A DNA stretch of 64,000 nucleotides, from positions 124,001 through 188,000 of the forward strand of contig JADKBV010000007.1 in assembly GCA_016714895.1 (NCBI GenBank), given 5' to 3'. A program made the translations under genes and the position numbers. A model generated the notes under the pieces. It saw nothing but the letters and a program-made list of their open reading frames with translations, was not told where the DNA came from and did not search any database. This DNA is from Saprospiraceae bacterium (lineage in GTDB: Bacteria > Bacteroidota > Bacteroidia > Chitinophagales > Saprospiraceae). Positions 53,714 through 62,866 of the stretch are shown here, piece by piece (the stretch's first letter is position 1; the number at the start of each line of letters is the position of its first letter).

Positions 53714-56389
53714 TTAGAATTTTACAAACCGGACGGATTGTTTGATTCCTTCCGATGTTTTTACTTTTAATACATAAACGCCTGGTAACAATTGACTGAT
53801 GTCAATCATTTCATTCTGTTGTTTTTTGTCCTGATTGATCAACGTTCCTGACATATTCCAAATTTCTGTTTGGTTGTCAGTCGTTAATCCTTTGACGTAC
53901 AATTTGTCAGAAGCAGGATTAGGATATACAGCAATTCCGTCGTTAAGGTGTATTTGCTGATTGCCGCTGATGATATCTTCAAATGTAACTTTAAATGGTA
54001 AAGCAGCATACGATCCGGCGAGGATAAACTTGTTGTGACCTTCGTCAAACATGATCAATGCTTCACTCAAAATACTGTTTTGAAGTGCTTTGAAGGTGAT
54101 ATTCAGGAATAAATCTTCCGTTTTAATATTTGACGCTTCAAATTTTCCATTAAATCCAATGATTGAATAGTACGTTTCGTATTCGGTGATTTCAAATTTT
54201 TCGAAAAAACTGCTCTGAACTTCTCTGATTTCAGTTTTACCGTTTTTGTGAATTTTAAACTGAATTCCGTTAGCATTGATATCATCATTCGAATATACCG
54301 GTACTGTATAAATTTCACCTGCTGTGATGATTTCGTCAAAAACATCTACAGGAATCGTCTGAAGATTGCTCTCAAAGTATGAATTGTTGATGTCTCCCAA
54401 TTTGTAACCGATAAAATGGTGGCCGTACAATGGTGTATTGAATGATTGCAGGGTGACTTGATTCCTTATGTTTGAAAGACTTGGATAAAGGTCCTGGTAC
54501 ATAAATTTCCATGGGGAAGGCCATTGTGCAAGATTAACAGTTTCGCCGTTAATCATTTTGGTAAGTAACACAACATCCAATGTTGATACGCCATTATTTC
54601 CGTTTATATCACCTGACAACACCTGACTCGGTTCGAGAACACGGATACCTAAAATGTGTTCATACAACAAAATCAGGTCTGCAAGATCAACGCCTGAAAG
54701 ATAATCAGTGCTCGCTTTAGATGGTTTGACAAGGGTATTGGTTGGGTCAAAGTCAAATTCTTTACAAGGACCTGTTTCTATGACATTGCCGGGATACAAT
54801 TCTACATTGTTTAATGTATTTCCGTTAAGTTGACGTACACAAACCTTCACGCTTCCGTCCTGAATCGGATTTATAATGTGGATACGTTGTATGTAAGTAT
54901 ACTCCACAGCATTCAAAGTGTTCAACAAACTCCAGGTTCTTTCCACAAGGATACTGTCCGGCGTAAAATCAAAAATGACATCTGTATAACTAATCAGAAA
55001 ATAAGACGCACAATTTTCACTCAAAACAGGTTTTACATCGTTCGGGTTGATGCCCGGCTCATAAGACAAATCTACTGGAGATACTCTTTTTGAAGTAACC
55101 GTAATATCTGATGGCCATTCGACGGCATCTGTATCGCTGTGTCCTCCGATGCAATCGGTGATGGGTGTATTCCATGCCGAGGTGTCACAAATTTCACAAT
55201 TGTTTGTCACCGGCGAATTCATTGATATTTCCTGTACATATGAATAGCTTTGAGTTGAAGCCCAATGAATTACCGTCCAAGTTCTTTGGATCAACCTGCC
55301 ACCACCTGAAGGTGCATAAGTATCATAATAAGCTTTTGAAACAGTGGCATTACACAAAGGGTCTCCGTTGTACAGGAAAGGCTGCATTTCATCTATATCC
55401 TGTCCGGTAAAGGTTGCCAATGCCAAAGGTGTGGGATTGTTGAAAATTTCAAAAGGAACATCGACAATGACCAAATCACAAGGCCATTCCACATCGTCAG
55501 AAAGGGTGTGGCCGGAATTACAATCTCCTTCATCATCACATCTTGATTTGGTATCACAAATATTGAGTTCAGCACAGTCCGGACCAATAACTGTGATCGT
55601 TCCCCAACATGTGTTGTTTGTTGTGATATCTTTAACCCTCGCCACAATGTTTTTTTGAACATCAGCGCTTGATACAAAATTATTTGCGCGGGGCACATTG
55701 TTTTCGAGAATGTCAAGGTCGTATTCTTCCCAACATTTATACGGTCCGCCTTCCAAAACTTCATTGGTAAATATTTCTTTGGTTTCACCTGCTCCCAGAA
55801 TGACTACGATACCGGAATTGCATACCAATGTTTGAACTGAGTTCTGTGCATTGGACAGATTAGCAGATGTAATGGCATAATCCCAATTGCCGGCATTGTC
55901 ATACACTCTGACTTCAACCGTTACAGGGCTGATATCGTTGCAGGTCACGACGGAAGGGGTCACAGTCATGTAAGAGATCCCTGAACAATTGTCAAAAGAG
56001 CCAACATCAAACATTTCCGGTGTCAAAGTTTTGGTATTGTCCATGTCCAGTCTGACAAACACCTGAGACCTTACATAAGGAGTTGGCCTTACATCATCCA
56101 CCACGACGACATTACTTTCACAAGATGAAGAATTTCCGTTTGTATTCGTTACGGTCAGAGTCACCGGATAACTTCCCGGTCCTGTAAATTCGGTTTGACT
56201 AAGGGTGTATGTATCAAAATCCGACGATCCGTCATCGATATCATCAAAATTTATGGAAGACAGACAGCTGCTGGTTGCTGTGCCTTTTGTAACTTCTGCC
56301 TTGCAAACAGCAGTCTGCGCAGTCAGTCGGGTTCCGGCCAGAAGGCAGAGGAACATAAATAGATAAAGGGTGTTCATTTTTGTTGTCAT
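53714..56389 (-). CDS. T9SS-secreted protein with dockerin-like motif pair
   Basis: An 891-residue exported protein with a signal peptide ending 'LTAQ'. Residues ~25-300 are HYR/Ig-like ('VVVDDVRPTPYVRSQVFVRLD' in part, 'DVGSFDNCSG'), the same module type as in the 1,423-residue protein. Two repeated 'C...SGH..SDDVEWP.D' segments follow at about residues 295-500. A dockerin-like pair lies near residues 560-625: 'SGVDLADLILLYEHILG', then 'DINGNNGVSTLDVVLLTK', whose D-x-N-x-N-x-G-V-x-x-x-D loop is a textbook F-hand. A cohesin-like beta region precedes the type A sorting domain (AVYPNPASDKLYVKG, then LPGVYVLKVKT). Surface or matrix role inferred. Confidence 0.85.
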   Translation of the reverse strand: MTTKMNTLYLFMFLCLLAGTRLTAQTAVCKAEVTKGTATSSCLSSINFDDIDDGSSDFDTYTLSQTEFTGPGSYPVTLTVTNTNGNSSSCESNVVVVDDVRPTPYVRSQVFVRLDMDNTKTLTPEMFDVGSFDNCSGISYMTVTPSVVTCNDISPVTVEVRVYDNAGNWDYAITSANLSNAQNSVQTLVCNSGIVVILGAGETKEIFTNEVLEGGPYKCWEEYDLDILENNVPRANNFVSSADVQKNIVARVKDITTNNTCWGTITVIGPDCAELNICDTKSRCDDEGDCNSGHTLSDDVEWPCDLVIVDVPFEIFNNPTPLALATFTGQDIDEMQPFLYNGDPLCNATVSKAYYDTYAPSGGGRLIQRTWTVIHWASTQSYSYVQEISMNSPVTNNCEICDTSAWNTPITDCIGGHSDTDAVEWPSDITVTSKRVSPVDLSYEPGINPNDVKPVLSENCASYFLISYTDVIFDFTPDSILVERTWSLLNTLNAVEYTYIQRIHIINPIQDGSVKVCVRQLNGNTLNNVELYPGNVIETGPCKEFDFDPTNTLVKPSKASTDYLSGVDLADLILLYEHILGIRVLEPSQVLSGDINGNNGVSTLDVVLLTKMINGETVNLAQWPSPWKFMYQDLYPSLSNIRNQVTLQSFNTPLYGHHFIGYKLGDINNSYFESNLQTIPVDVFDEIITAGEIYTVPVYSNDDINANGIQFKIHKNGKTEIREVQSSFFEKFEITEYETYYSIIGFNGKFEASNIKTEDLFLNITFKALQNSILSEALIMFDEGHNKFILAGSYAALPFKVTFEDIISGNQQIHLNDGIAVYPNPASDKLYVKGLTTDNQTEIWNMSGTLINQDKKQQNEMIDISQLLPGVYVLKVKTSEGIKQSVRFVKF

Positions 56390-56429
56390 GATATATTCAT
56401 TTTTTTTGTAATATTGTTATTAATAAAGA

Positions 56430-57713
56430 TTAAAAAAATATCCTCATTCCGGTTTGAGGAAAAAATAATGTGCGCGCTGTACTATACGTTTCGGTTTGTA
56501 TGTTTTGACTGCCCAATAGGAAATCAAGATAAAAACCTATGGTTTTATGGTATAAAATCGTTTGGTAAGTCACCCCACCTCTCAGCATGGGGCGTTCGAA
56601 ATAGCTGATAGCCGGTGTCTGTTTGATCACTTCTCCCTCAGGATTCAAAAAACTGCTTTTTTGCCAACGGACCAAAGGAATCATCAAGCCTGCTTTGATC
56701 GAGAGAGAAGAAGATTTTCGCAAAGGAATATCATATTCCAAAGACGGATGGATAAAAAGACTCTGGCTGTATTGGTAGGTTTTGCCATTTTTTTTGGTGA
56801 CTTTTGTTGCCAATACCTCTCCGGTCTCTGTAGTCATCAAACCGTCAGGGCCAATAAAATATCCAATGGTGTCAGTGACAGAAAATGTTTCGGTTTTTGT
56901 TGTTTGATACCGAATGTGTGACGCCATGCCGGTGTAATTGATCCCGATATTTCCCATAAGATTTTTAAACAACCTTTTGTGAAGACCATATTCAAGAGCA
57001 TAATGATACATCGGTCGGTGAAGCGTCGTTTTGGTTGTATTTTCGTAAGATAACCTGTCTGTCACAAAAGTTGGTCCGGCACCCGCCATCAGATACTGAA
57101 GCCATTTTGATGAAGGTTTATCTGTTGGATTTAAAAAGATGGGTTCGACCAGAAGGGTGGCTTTGTTATCAAAAAGTTCGACAGATTTGGGATTCAGTTC
57201 ATCGACATTGACGACATCTTTTATGTTCAGACCAACATCCTTTGAAGTTGGAGCCGGCGTTTCCGGTATTTTGGTCGTTTCTGTAGCAGGAATATAGGCG
57301 GGGAGGTTTTGTGTTGCAAATGGATTTGTTTGGTTTTGGGTTACGGGATTAAAAAATTGTTTTTGATTACGAACAGAAGGCTGAACGTTTGATGGTTTAT
57401 TATTTTGGTTTGTTATTACGGTATTACTGGTTTCCAAACAGGTTTTTAGTTGTTGAAGCAATTCGGCCTTTTCTTCGGCCCAGGCTGTTGATGAAACCTC
57501 AGGGATTTGTGGAGCATCATTGTCCATAACATAATACCCTCCGATTCCCGTGCCTAATCCGCCGAGGAAAAAGAGAAAAAAGGGCAACCACATTCGTTTC
57601 CGACGAACAGGCAGATTGGGTTGGATCCCGCGCCACAAAGCTTCTGTGTCCACCGTTTCGGTGTGGCGTTGAAGTTGTCCGATGATCTTTTTTTCTTTAT
57701 CATTCCATTCCAT
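56430..57713 (-). CDS. Anti-sigma-like membrane protein with beta-barrel-like C-terminus
   Basis: A 427-residue protein directly after an ECF sigma gene. The N-terminal ~40 residues (MEWNDKEKKIIGQLQRH, 'TEALWRGIQPNLP') look like a cytosolic sigma-binding segment. A single membrane helix follows ('MWLPFFLFFLGGLGTGIGGYYV' in part), then a Pro/Asn/Thr-rich linker (~75-200). Residues ~205-427 have alternating strands with aromatic ends ('QYLMAGAGPTFVTDRL', 'YALEYGLHKRLFKNLMGNIGINY' in part) and a terminal Phe (MRIFF), as in outer-membrane beta-barrels. An inner-membrane helix plus barrel-like domain is unusual. The sigma-control role is inferred from position. Confidence 0.7.
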   Translation of the reverse strand: MEWNDKEKKIIGQLQRHTETVDTEALWRGIQPNLPVRRKRMWLPFFLFFLGGLGTGIGGYYVMDNDAPQIPEVSSTAWAEEKAELLQQLKTCLETSNTVITNQNNKPSNVQPSVRNQKQFFNPVTQNQTNPFATQNLPAYIPATETTKIPETPAPTSKDVGLNIKDVVNVDELNPKSVELFDNKATLLVEPIFLNPTDKPSSKWLQYLMAGAGPTFVTDRLSYENTTKTTLHRPMYHYALEYGLHKRLFKNLMGNIGINYTGMASHIRYQTTKTETFSVTDTIGYFIGPDGLMTTETGEVLATKVTKKNGKTYQYSQSLFIHPSLEYDIPLRKSSSLSIKAGLMIPLVRWQKSSFLNPEGEVIKQTPAISYFERPMLRGGVTYQTILYHKTIGFYLDFLLGSQNIQTETYSTARTLFFPQTGMRIFF

Positions 57714-57724
57714 GATGATAAAAT

Positions 57725-58252
57725 TTATTTTTGGTGTTCAAAACTTTTTGTTTTTTGTTGTAAATATTGTCGGGCTCTCGTAAGATAAACCCGGCTTGAT
57801 GATTCTGCTATATCCAGCAACGAAGCTATTTCTGCATGGCTGTAACCTTCGACAGCATATAGATTAAATACAAGGCGCTGCACATCGGGAAGCTGATTGA
57901 CCAGGTTGAGCACATCCTGAATATTCAGGTCGTCCGTCACAGACATTTCGCGGCTTTCTTCTGTCAATATGCTGCTGATGTCTTCGAGATGCCTGTATTT
58001 TTTGATTTCTTTGAGGCAGGTGTTGACGGTGATGGTGACAAGCCAGTTGCGAAAACTTCCCTGGTCCCGGTACGAATCGATATTTCTGATGATTTTGATC
58101 AGACTATCCTGCAACACGTCCTTTGCGTGTTCTTTGTCTTTCATGTATCGTACACATACAGCCATCAGATCCGGAGAATATTTTTCTACCAGGGCTTTGT
58201 AAGCAGACTCTTGGCCTTTTTTACAACCGGATATGATGGATGTGTCTGACAA
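57725..58252 (-). CDS. ECF RNA polymerase sigma factor
   Basis: A 175-residue sigma-70-family ECF factor. Region 2 ('VCVRYMKDKEHAKDVLQDSLIKIIRNI' in part, with the 'GSFRNWLVTITVN' segment) binds the -10 element and core polymerase. Region 4 ('LPDVQRLVFNLYAVEGYSHAEIASLL' in part, then 'SSRVYLTRARQYLQQK') binds -35. It sits between a lipoprotein gene (gap 3 bp) and a membrane/barrel protein gene (gap 11 bp), so the three are one operon. The downstream gene is the likely anti-sigma factor. Target genes are unknown. Confidence 0.92.
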   Translation of the reverse strand: MSDTSIISGCKKGQESAYKALVEKYSPDLMAVCVRYMKDKEHAKDVLQDSLIKIIRNIDSYRDQGSFRNWLVTITVNTCLKEIKKYRHLEDISSILTEESREMSVTDDLNIQDVLNLVNQLPDVQRLVFNLYAVEGYSHAEIASLLDIAESSSRVYLTRARQYLQQKTKSFEHQK

Positions 58253-58255
58253 GGA

Positions 58256-59965
58256 TCAACGTTTTATAAAAAAATCTCCTTCCAATATTTGATTTTTTGC
58301 CGTAAGCGGCTGTAATGTTTTGGACCAGAAATTGCCTTTAAAGCTACCTTTAATCCAATCATTATGCTGTTGACTCAATATCCGGATTTCTTCAAATCCG
58401 CAGGTATTTGACGTCGGACAATTGATTTCAATTCCTTTATTCAGAAAAGTCTGATCTTTCCAAACGATGTTTCCGGTTTCTGTTGCGACCAATCCTGGTT
58501 GTTGATTGTTTATAAAGGTGATCAAAAACTCCTGGGTTGTGCTTTTGAATAAAATGCTGGTTTCCGAACCCGAACCGGTGACGATAATATCGCCGGTGTA
58601 CAAGGTGTTTCCATCCGGAGTGCGAAGGCTTATGTATTGGTTTTCAAGACCCGAACAAAGGAATATATTTCCCAGGTCAGCGATATCATTATCAAAACTG
58701 ATGTTAGCCATTTTTTCTCCTGCATTGCCCGCTGCTCCGAAAGAAAGAACGCCGTCGTCACATATCGGTATGGTCCATTCAAAGTCACTTTCCGGAATGT
58801 ATATATATTCAGTTTTGGTATTTTGGTTGATTTGAATAAAACCTTCCGGCAAATCTTTGGCAAAACAATTTTTAAAACTGCCTTTCAGGGTGATATTTCT
58901 GATTTGTTGGGTATTGAAGTTTTTTATTCCGGTTTCGACGGTGGTTTCATTTGCACTTACCGTGATACCGTTTTGTAAATCCGAACAGTCAGTGACAGGT
59001 TGGATAGAAACGGATTGATTTTTGGGAACTAATATTTCCCATTTTCCGGTATTGGTAGTTTGGGTTTCAAATCTTTTTCCATCATAATCATAGGTGATTT
59101 TTTGTTTTACCAATGGAAGATCATTAGCTGTAAAAATGCCTTTCAGAGCGGATGGTTCGTAGGTGTGAACGACGGCATAGATACCGGATGATTGGATGGG
59201 CAGATTTTTGGTATCGGAAAAAGTACCAAGGTCTGTCCAAAACTTTTTCGATCGGTCGTATTGGATGATTCTGGCTTGTTTTTCAGGCGAAATATTCAGA
59301 AATACGTTTTTCGGATTGGTCAAAGCCAGATATTTTTCATTTTGAGTCAGAAGGTCAAATCTGAAAACGTACAACCATTCGACCAGATGGTATTTGCCAT
59401 CGATGTCAATAAGTTTTCCTCCCGGGATGGCTTGCAGGTGATATGGATTGTTCAGGTCAAATTCATGGTAGATACAGTTTACTTGTCCGGCATAGGCTCC
59501 ATTTCCGGAAGTTAATCCGGTATTTGTCAGATCTATGGCCATTTTTCCGGAAGGAAAAGAGATGACACTACCTTCAGAGGTGGAAAAAACCTGTTTATTC
59601 GTATTCCTGAACAGCGTTACGTTGTGGTAATTGACCTGATTTTCAATGTTGTACAAAGAATATTCGTAGACCTGTCCGTCTGTATCGGTTATAGAAAGAA
59701 GTTCGTTTTCTTTATATATGTTTTTGGCGTCAAACTGAAAAAAGGATGCCTGATTGATGATTTTACTTTGTTGGTTGAAACGTGCTGTCAGACCCGTCAA
59801 TGGCTGACCGTTTTCATCTGTGACATTGATGACCGTTTTGGCAGAAGCGATGACCGTTTTTCTGACCGGTTTGATGATGGTTTCTGTGGATTCTTCCGTG
59901 TCGGGATAACATCCTGCAAAAATCAGCAAGGTGGCCAGAACAAAAATGTATTTAGAAAGATACAT
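58256..59965 (-). CDS. Large lipoprotein with carboxypeptidase-like beta domains
   Basis: Not assigned to a functional family. It has 569 residues with lipobox 'LLIFAGC' near residue 19. The protein is rich in beta-domain repeats: an N-terminal regulatory-like module ('VINVTDENGQPLTGLTARF'), a central 'ISFPSGKMAIDLTN' region and later 'ALKGIFTANDLPLVKQKITYDYDGK' (in part) and 'ITLKGSFKNCFAKDLPEGFI', which resemble carboxypeptidase-D regulatory folds. No active site was seen. It is the first gene of the operon with the ECF sigma factor, so it may be part of a surface-sensing circuit, by inference. Confidence 0.75.
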   Translation of the reverse strand: MYLSKYIFVLATLLIFAGCYPDTEESTETIIKPVRKTVIASAKTVINVTDENGQPLTGLTARFNQQSKIINQASFFQFDAKNIYKENELLSITDTDGQVYEYSLYNIENQVNYHNVTLFRNTNKQVFSTSEGSVISFPSGKMAIDLTNTGLTSGNGAYAGQVNCIYHEFDLNNPYHLQAIPGGKLIDIDGKYHLVEWLYVFRFDLLTQNEKYLALTNPKNVFLNISPEKQARIIQYDRSKKFWTDLGTFSDTKNLPIQSSGIYAVVHTYEPSALKGIFTANDLPLVKQKITYDYDGKRFETQTTNTGKWEILVPKNQSVSIQPVTDCSDLQNGITVSANETTVETGIKNFNTQQIRNITLKGSFKNCFAKDLPEGFIQINQNTKTEYIYIPESDFEWTIPICDDGVLSFGAAGNAGEKMANISFDNDIADLGNIFLCSGLENQYISLRTPDGNTLYTGDIIVTGSGSETSILFKSTTQEFLITFINNQQPGLVATETGNIVWKDQTFLNKGIEINCPTSNTCGFEEIRILSQQHNDWIKGSFKGNFWSKTLQPLTAKNQILEGDFFIKR

Positions 59966-60112
59966 GTTTTAATGATTTATACTCTATTAATTCTCAAAGT
60001 AAAGAAAACGCTACAAATTATTTGGTTTTATTTTTCGAAATGATGATAAATCGGTTTGTATATTCGAAAAATGTGGAGTAATTCCTTGCGGTGAAATCAC
60101 CAAAAACGATGT

Positions 60113-60128
60113 TATATTTGTATATTTG
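60113..60128 (+). promoter_or_regulatory. ettA: Overlapping -7 elements upstream of ettA
   Basis: Two adjacent exact TATATTTG boxes (60113-60120 and 60121-60128). The second is 22 bases before the chosen ATG at 60151, which supports that start rather than the longer frame from 60091. Confidence 0.65.
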
Positions 60129-60150
60129 CATCCTTAAAATTAAACCATAT

Positions 60151-61821
60151 ATGGCAGATTATAAAGTTATTTTTGCAATGGAGGGTGTTACCAAAATATA
60201 TCCTCCTCAAAAAACCGTCTTAAAAAATATTTGGCTCTCCTTTTACTACGGTGCCAAAATCGGTGTACTCGGTCTCAATGGCTCAGGAAAATCTTCTCTC
60301 CTCAAAATTATCGCCGGTCTGGACACCAATTTTCAGGGCAAGGTCACTTTTGATAAAGAATATAAAATCGGTTATCTCGAACAGGAACCTACCCTGGACG
60401 AAACCAAAACCGTCCGACAGATTGTCGAAGAAGGGGTACAACATATCGTCGATGTCATCAAAGCTTATGAAGACATCAACAATAAACTTTGCGAGCCCAT
60501 GGACGATGATGAAATGATGAAAGCCATCGAAGTTCAGGGAGAACTCATGGAAAAAATGGATCATTACGATGCATGGAATCTCGATCATAAACTCGAAACC
60601 GCCATGGAATCGCTTCGTTGTCCGGAAGGAGATGTTGCCATCAGTGTCTGTTCGGGTGGTGAAAAACGCAGGGTAGCCCTGTGCAGATTGTTGCTCAGTC
60701 AGCCGGATATTTTGTTGCTCGATGAGCCTACCAACCACCTGGATGCCGAGAGCGTTCACTGGCTCGAACAATATCTCAAAAACTTCCCGGGAACGGTTAT
60801 CGCGGTGACTCACGACCGTTACTTCCTGGACAATGTTGCCGGTTGGATTCTGGAGCTTGACAGAGGGGAAGGTATTCCATGGGAAGGCAATTACTCTTCC
60901 TGGCTGGAACAAAAAGCAAAACGTCTCGAACAGGAAGAAAAATCTGAATCCAAAAGGCGAAAAACCCTCGAAAGAGAATTGGAATGGGTGCGCATGTCGC
61001 CTAAAGCCCGCCAATCCAAGGGGAAAGCCCGTCTTTCTGCTTATGACAAATTACAAAATGAAGAGACCAAAGAAAAAGAAGCCAAACTGGAATTGTTTAT
61101 TCCACCCGGAGAAAGACTCGGAGACAAAGTCATCGATATCGAAGGGGTTTCCAAAGCCTACGGAAATCGTGTGCTGATAGACAATTTTACCTGCTCCATT
61201 CCAAAAAATGCTATCATCGGCATCATCGGACCCAATGGTGTCGGTAAGTCGACTTTGTTTAAAATGATCATGGGCACTGAAAAACCGGATAGCGGGACCA
61301 TCACCATAGGCGATACCGTCAAACTGAGTTATGTAGACCAGTCTCATGCCGACCTAAAACCCGAACTCACCATCATGGAAGCCGTCGGAAAAGGTCTGGA
61401 AATGATTATGGTCGGAAAAGCACAACTCAATGTCCGGGCTTACCTAAGTAAGTTTAATGTTTCAGGTTCTGACCAACAGAAAAAACTTTCGGTTTTGTCG
61501 GGCGGGGAAAGAAACAGGGTTCACCTGGCGATGACCCTCAAAGAAGGTGGTAACGTATTGCTTCTCGACGAACCAACCAACGACATTGACGTAAATACAC
61601 TCAGGGCTTTGGAAGAAGCCATCGAAAATTTTGCCGGATGTGTTTTGGTGATTTCGCACGACCGATGGTTTATTGACAGATTGGCGACTCATATTTTGGC
61701 TTTTGAAGATGATTCACAGGTGATCTTTTTTGAAGGTAACTTCAGTGATTACGAAAAAGCCAAACTCGAGAGGGTAGGGAATATTGCACCAAGAAGACCG
61801 AGATTCAAAAGTTTATTGTAA
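60151..61821 (+). CDS. ettA: ABC-F energy-dependent translational throttle protein EttA
   Basis: A 556-residue ABC-F ATPase that binds the ribosomal E site and gates elongation according to energy state. It has two ABC domains without membrane segments: the first with Walker A 'GLNGSGKSS', signature 'CSGGEKRR' and Walker B 'LLLDEPTNHLD'. The charged arm and P-site tether linker ('EQEEKSESKRRKTLERELEW' in part, 'ARQSKGKARL') follows. The second has 'GPNGVGKST', 'LSGGERNR' and 'LLLDEPTNDID'. Length and linker match EttA rather than antibiotic-resistance ABC-F proteins. The start at 60151 (MADYKVIF) is typical. The esterase gene follows after 9 bp. Confidence 0.94.
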   Translation: MADYKVIFAMEGVTKIYPPQKTVLKNIWLSFYYGAKIGVLGLNGSGKSSLLKIIAGLDTNFQGKVTFDKEYKIGYLEQEPTLDETKTVRQIVEEGVQHIVDVIKAYEDINNKLCEPMDDDEMMKAIEVQGELMEKMDHYDAWNLDHKLETAMESLRCPEGDVAISVCSGGEKRRVALCRLLLSQPDILLLDEPTNHLDAESVHWLEQYLKNFPGTVIAVTHDRYFLDNVAGWILELDRGEGIPWEGNYSSWLEQKAKRLEQEEKSESKRRKTLERELEWVRMSPKARQSKGKARLSAYDKLQNEETKEKEAKLELFIPPGERLGDKVIDIEGVSKAYGNRVLIDNFTCSIPKNAIIGIIGPNGVGKSTLFKMIMGTEKPDSGTITIGDTVKLSYVDQSHADLKPELTIMEAVGKGLEMIMVGKAQLNVRAYLSKFNVSGSDQQKKLSVLSGGERNRVHLAMTLKEGGNVLLLDEPTNDIDVNTLRALEEAIENFAGCVLVISHDRWFIDRLATHILAFEDDSQVIFFEGNFSDYEKAKLERVGNIAPRRPRFKSLL

Positions 61822-61830
61822 AAACAAGTT

Positions 61831-62760
61831 ATGTTCCGGTTTCTGCAGTATGTTATTTTAACGGTAATTTTTTCCTTACATTTTGTTTTTATGTTGCAAG
61901 CACAAATACAGAAAACAGATTCCGGAACGATAGAATTGTATCCTGATTTTAAATCAAAATATGTTACGCCAAGACATATAGAAGTCTGGTTTCCTTCCCA
62001 TTTTAAAAAAGGACAAGATGTTTCGGTGTTGTATATGCATGACGGACAGATGTTGTACGATTACACATCCACCTGGAATCAGCAAAGCTGGAATGTGGAC
62101 TCCATAGCAGCGGCATTGATGTCAGCGGGTAAAATCAAAGATTGTATCATCGTCGGTATCTGGAATGGCGGGGTTACAAGACATAAAGATTATTTTCCTG
62201 AAAAACCGTTTTTAAGTCTGAAAGAAGAAGAAAAAACATGGGTTCAGGAAGAATTAAAAAAGGCTGGAAGAACGACAGAAGTTTTTGAACCCGTCTCTGA
62301 TGATTATCTGAAAAGTTTGGTATATGAAATCAAACCGTTTATTGATTCGGTGTACCAACTCAGCGGAACCAAAAATAAAACTTTTGTTTCCGGTAGCAGC
62401 ATGGGAGGATTGATCTCTATGTATGCCATTTTGGAATATCCCGATGTTTTTAGTGGTGCTGCTTGTTTGTCAACCCATTGGCCTGGTGTGTTCAATATGG
62501 AAGGTAATCCGATCCCCGGAAGTTTTAATCAATACATAAAAGGCCGTTTACCTTTTCTCAAAGGTAATACATTATATTTTGATTATGGTGACGGAACCCT
62601 GGATGCACTGTATCCTCCATTGCAAAAAGAGGTCGATAAGATATTGAATTTTTACCCGAAAGATTTGTGGACCTCACGGTTTTTTCCCGGGAAGGATCAT
62701 TCTGAAAAGGCTTGGGCAGAAAGGTTTGATTCGGTATTGTTGTATCTTTTAGGAAACTGA
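61831..62760 (+). CDS. Exported esterase of the enterochelin-esterase-like (D) family
   Basis: A 309-residue alpha/beta hydrolase with a signal peptide ending 'MLQAQ'. Core motifs are 'VSVLYMHDGQMLYDY', 'CIIVGIWNGG', nucleophile elbow 'VSGSSMGGLISMYA', and the C-terminal 'FFPGKDHSEKAW' with the catalytic His. 'LYFDYGDGTLDALY' may hold the Asp. The family (esterase D / putative esterase) includes siderophore esterases and feruloyl/acetyl esterases. No siderophore genes are nearby, so a carbohydrate or general ester is as likely. It is probably co-transcribed with ettA. Confidence 0.87.
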   Translation: MFRFLQYVILTVIFSLHFVFMLQAQIQKTDSGTIELYPDFKSKYVTPRHIEVWFPSHFKKGQDVSVLYMHDGQMLYDYTSTWNQQSWNVDSIAAALMSAGKIKDCIIVGIWNGGVTRHKDYFPEKPFLSLKEEEKTWVQEELKKAGRTTEVFEPVSDDYLKSLVYEIKPFIDSVYQLSGTKNKTFVSGSSMGGLISMYAILEYPDVFSGAACLSTHWPGVFNMEGNPIPGSFNQYIKGRLPFLKGNTLYFDYGDGTLDALYPPLQKEVDKILNFYPKDLWTSRFFPGKDHSEKAWAERFDSVLLYLLGN

Positions 62761-62835
62761 TATCCTTTCATCAAAAGAAAAAGGGATTACTTTTGGATGT
62801 ACAATTATTTTACATAAGGTTTCGCAGAATTTTAA

Positions 62836-62843
62836 TACTTTTG
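62836..62843 (+). promoter_or_regulatory. -7 element upstream of the DUF481-like gene
   Basis: TACTTTTG, an exact TAnnTTTG, 23 bases before the start codon at 62867. No -33 TTG at ideal spacing. Confidence 0.55.
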
Positions 62844-62866
62844 GTTTTTAAACCCCGGGAAATATC

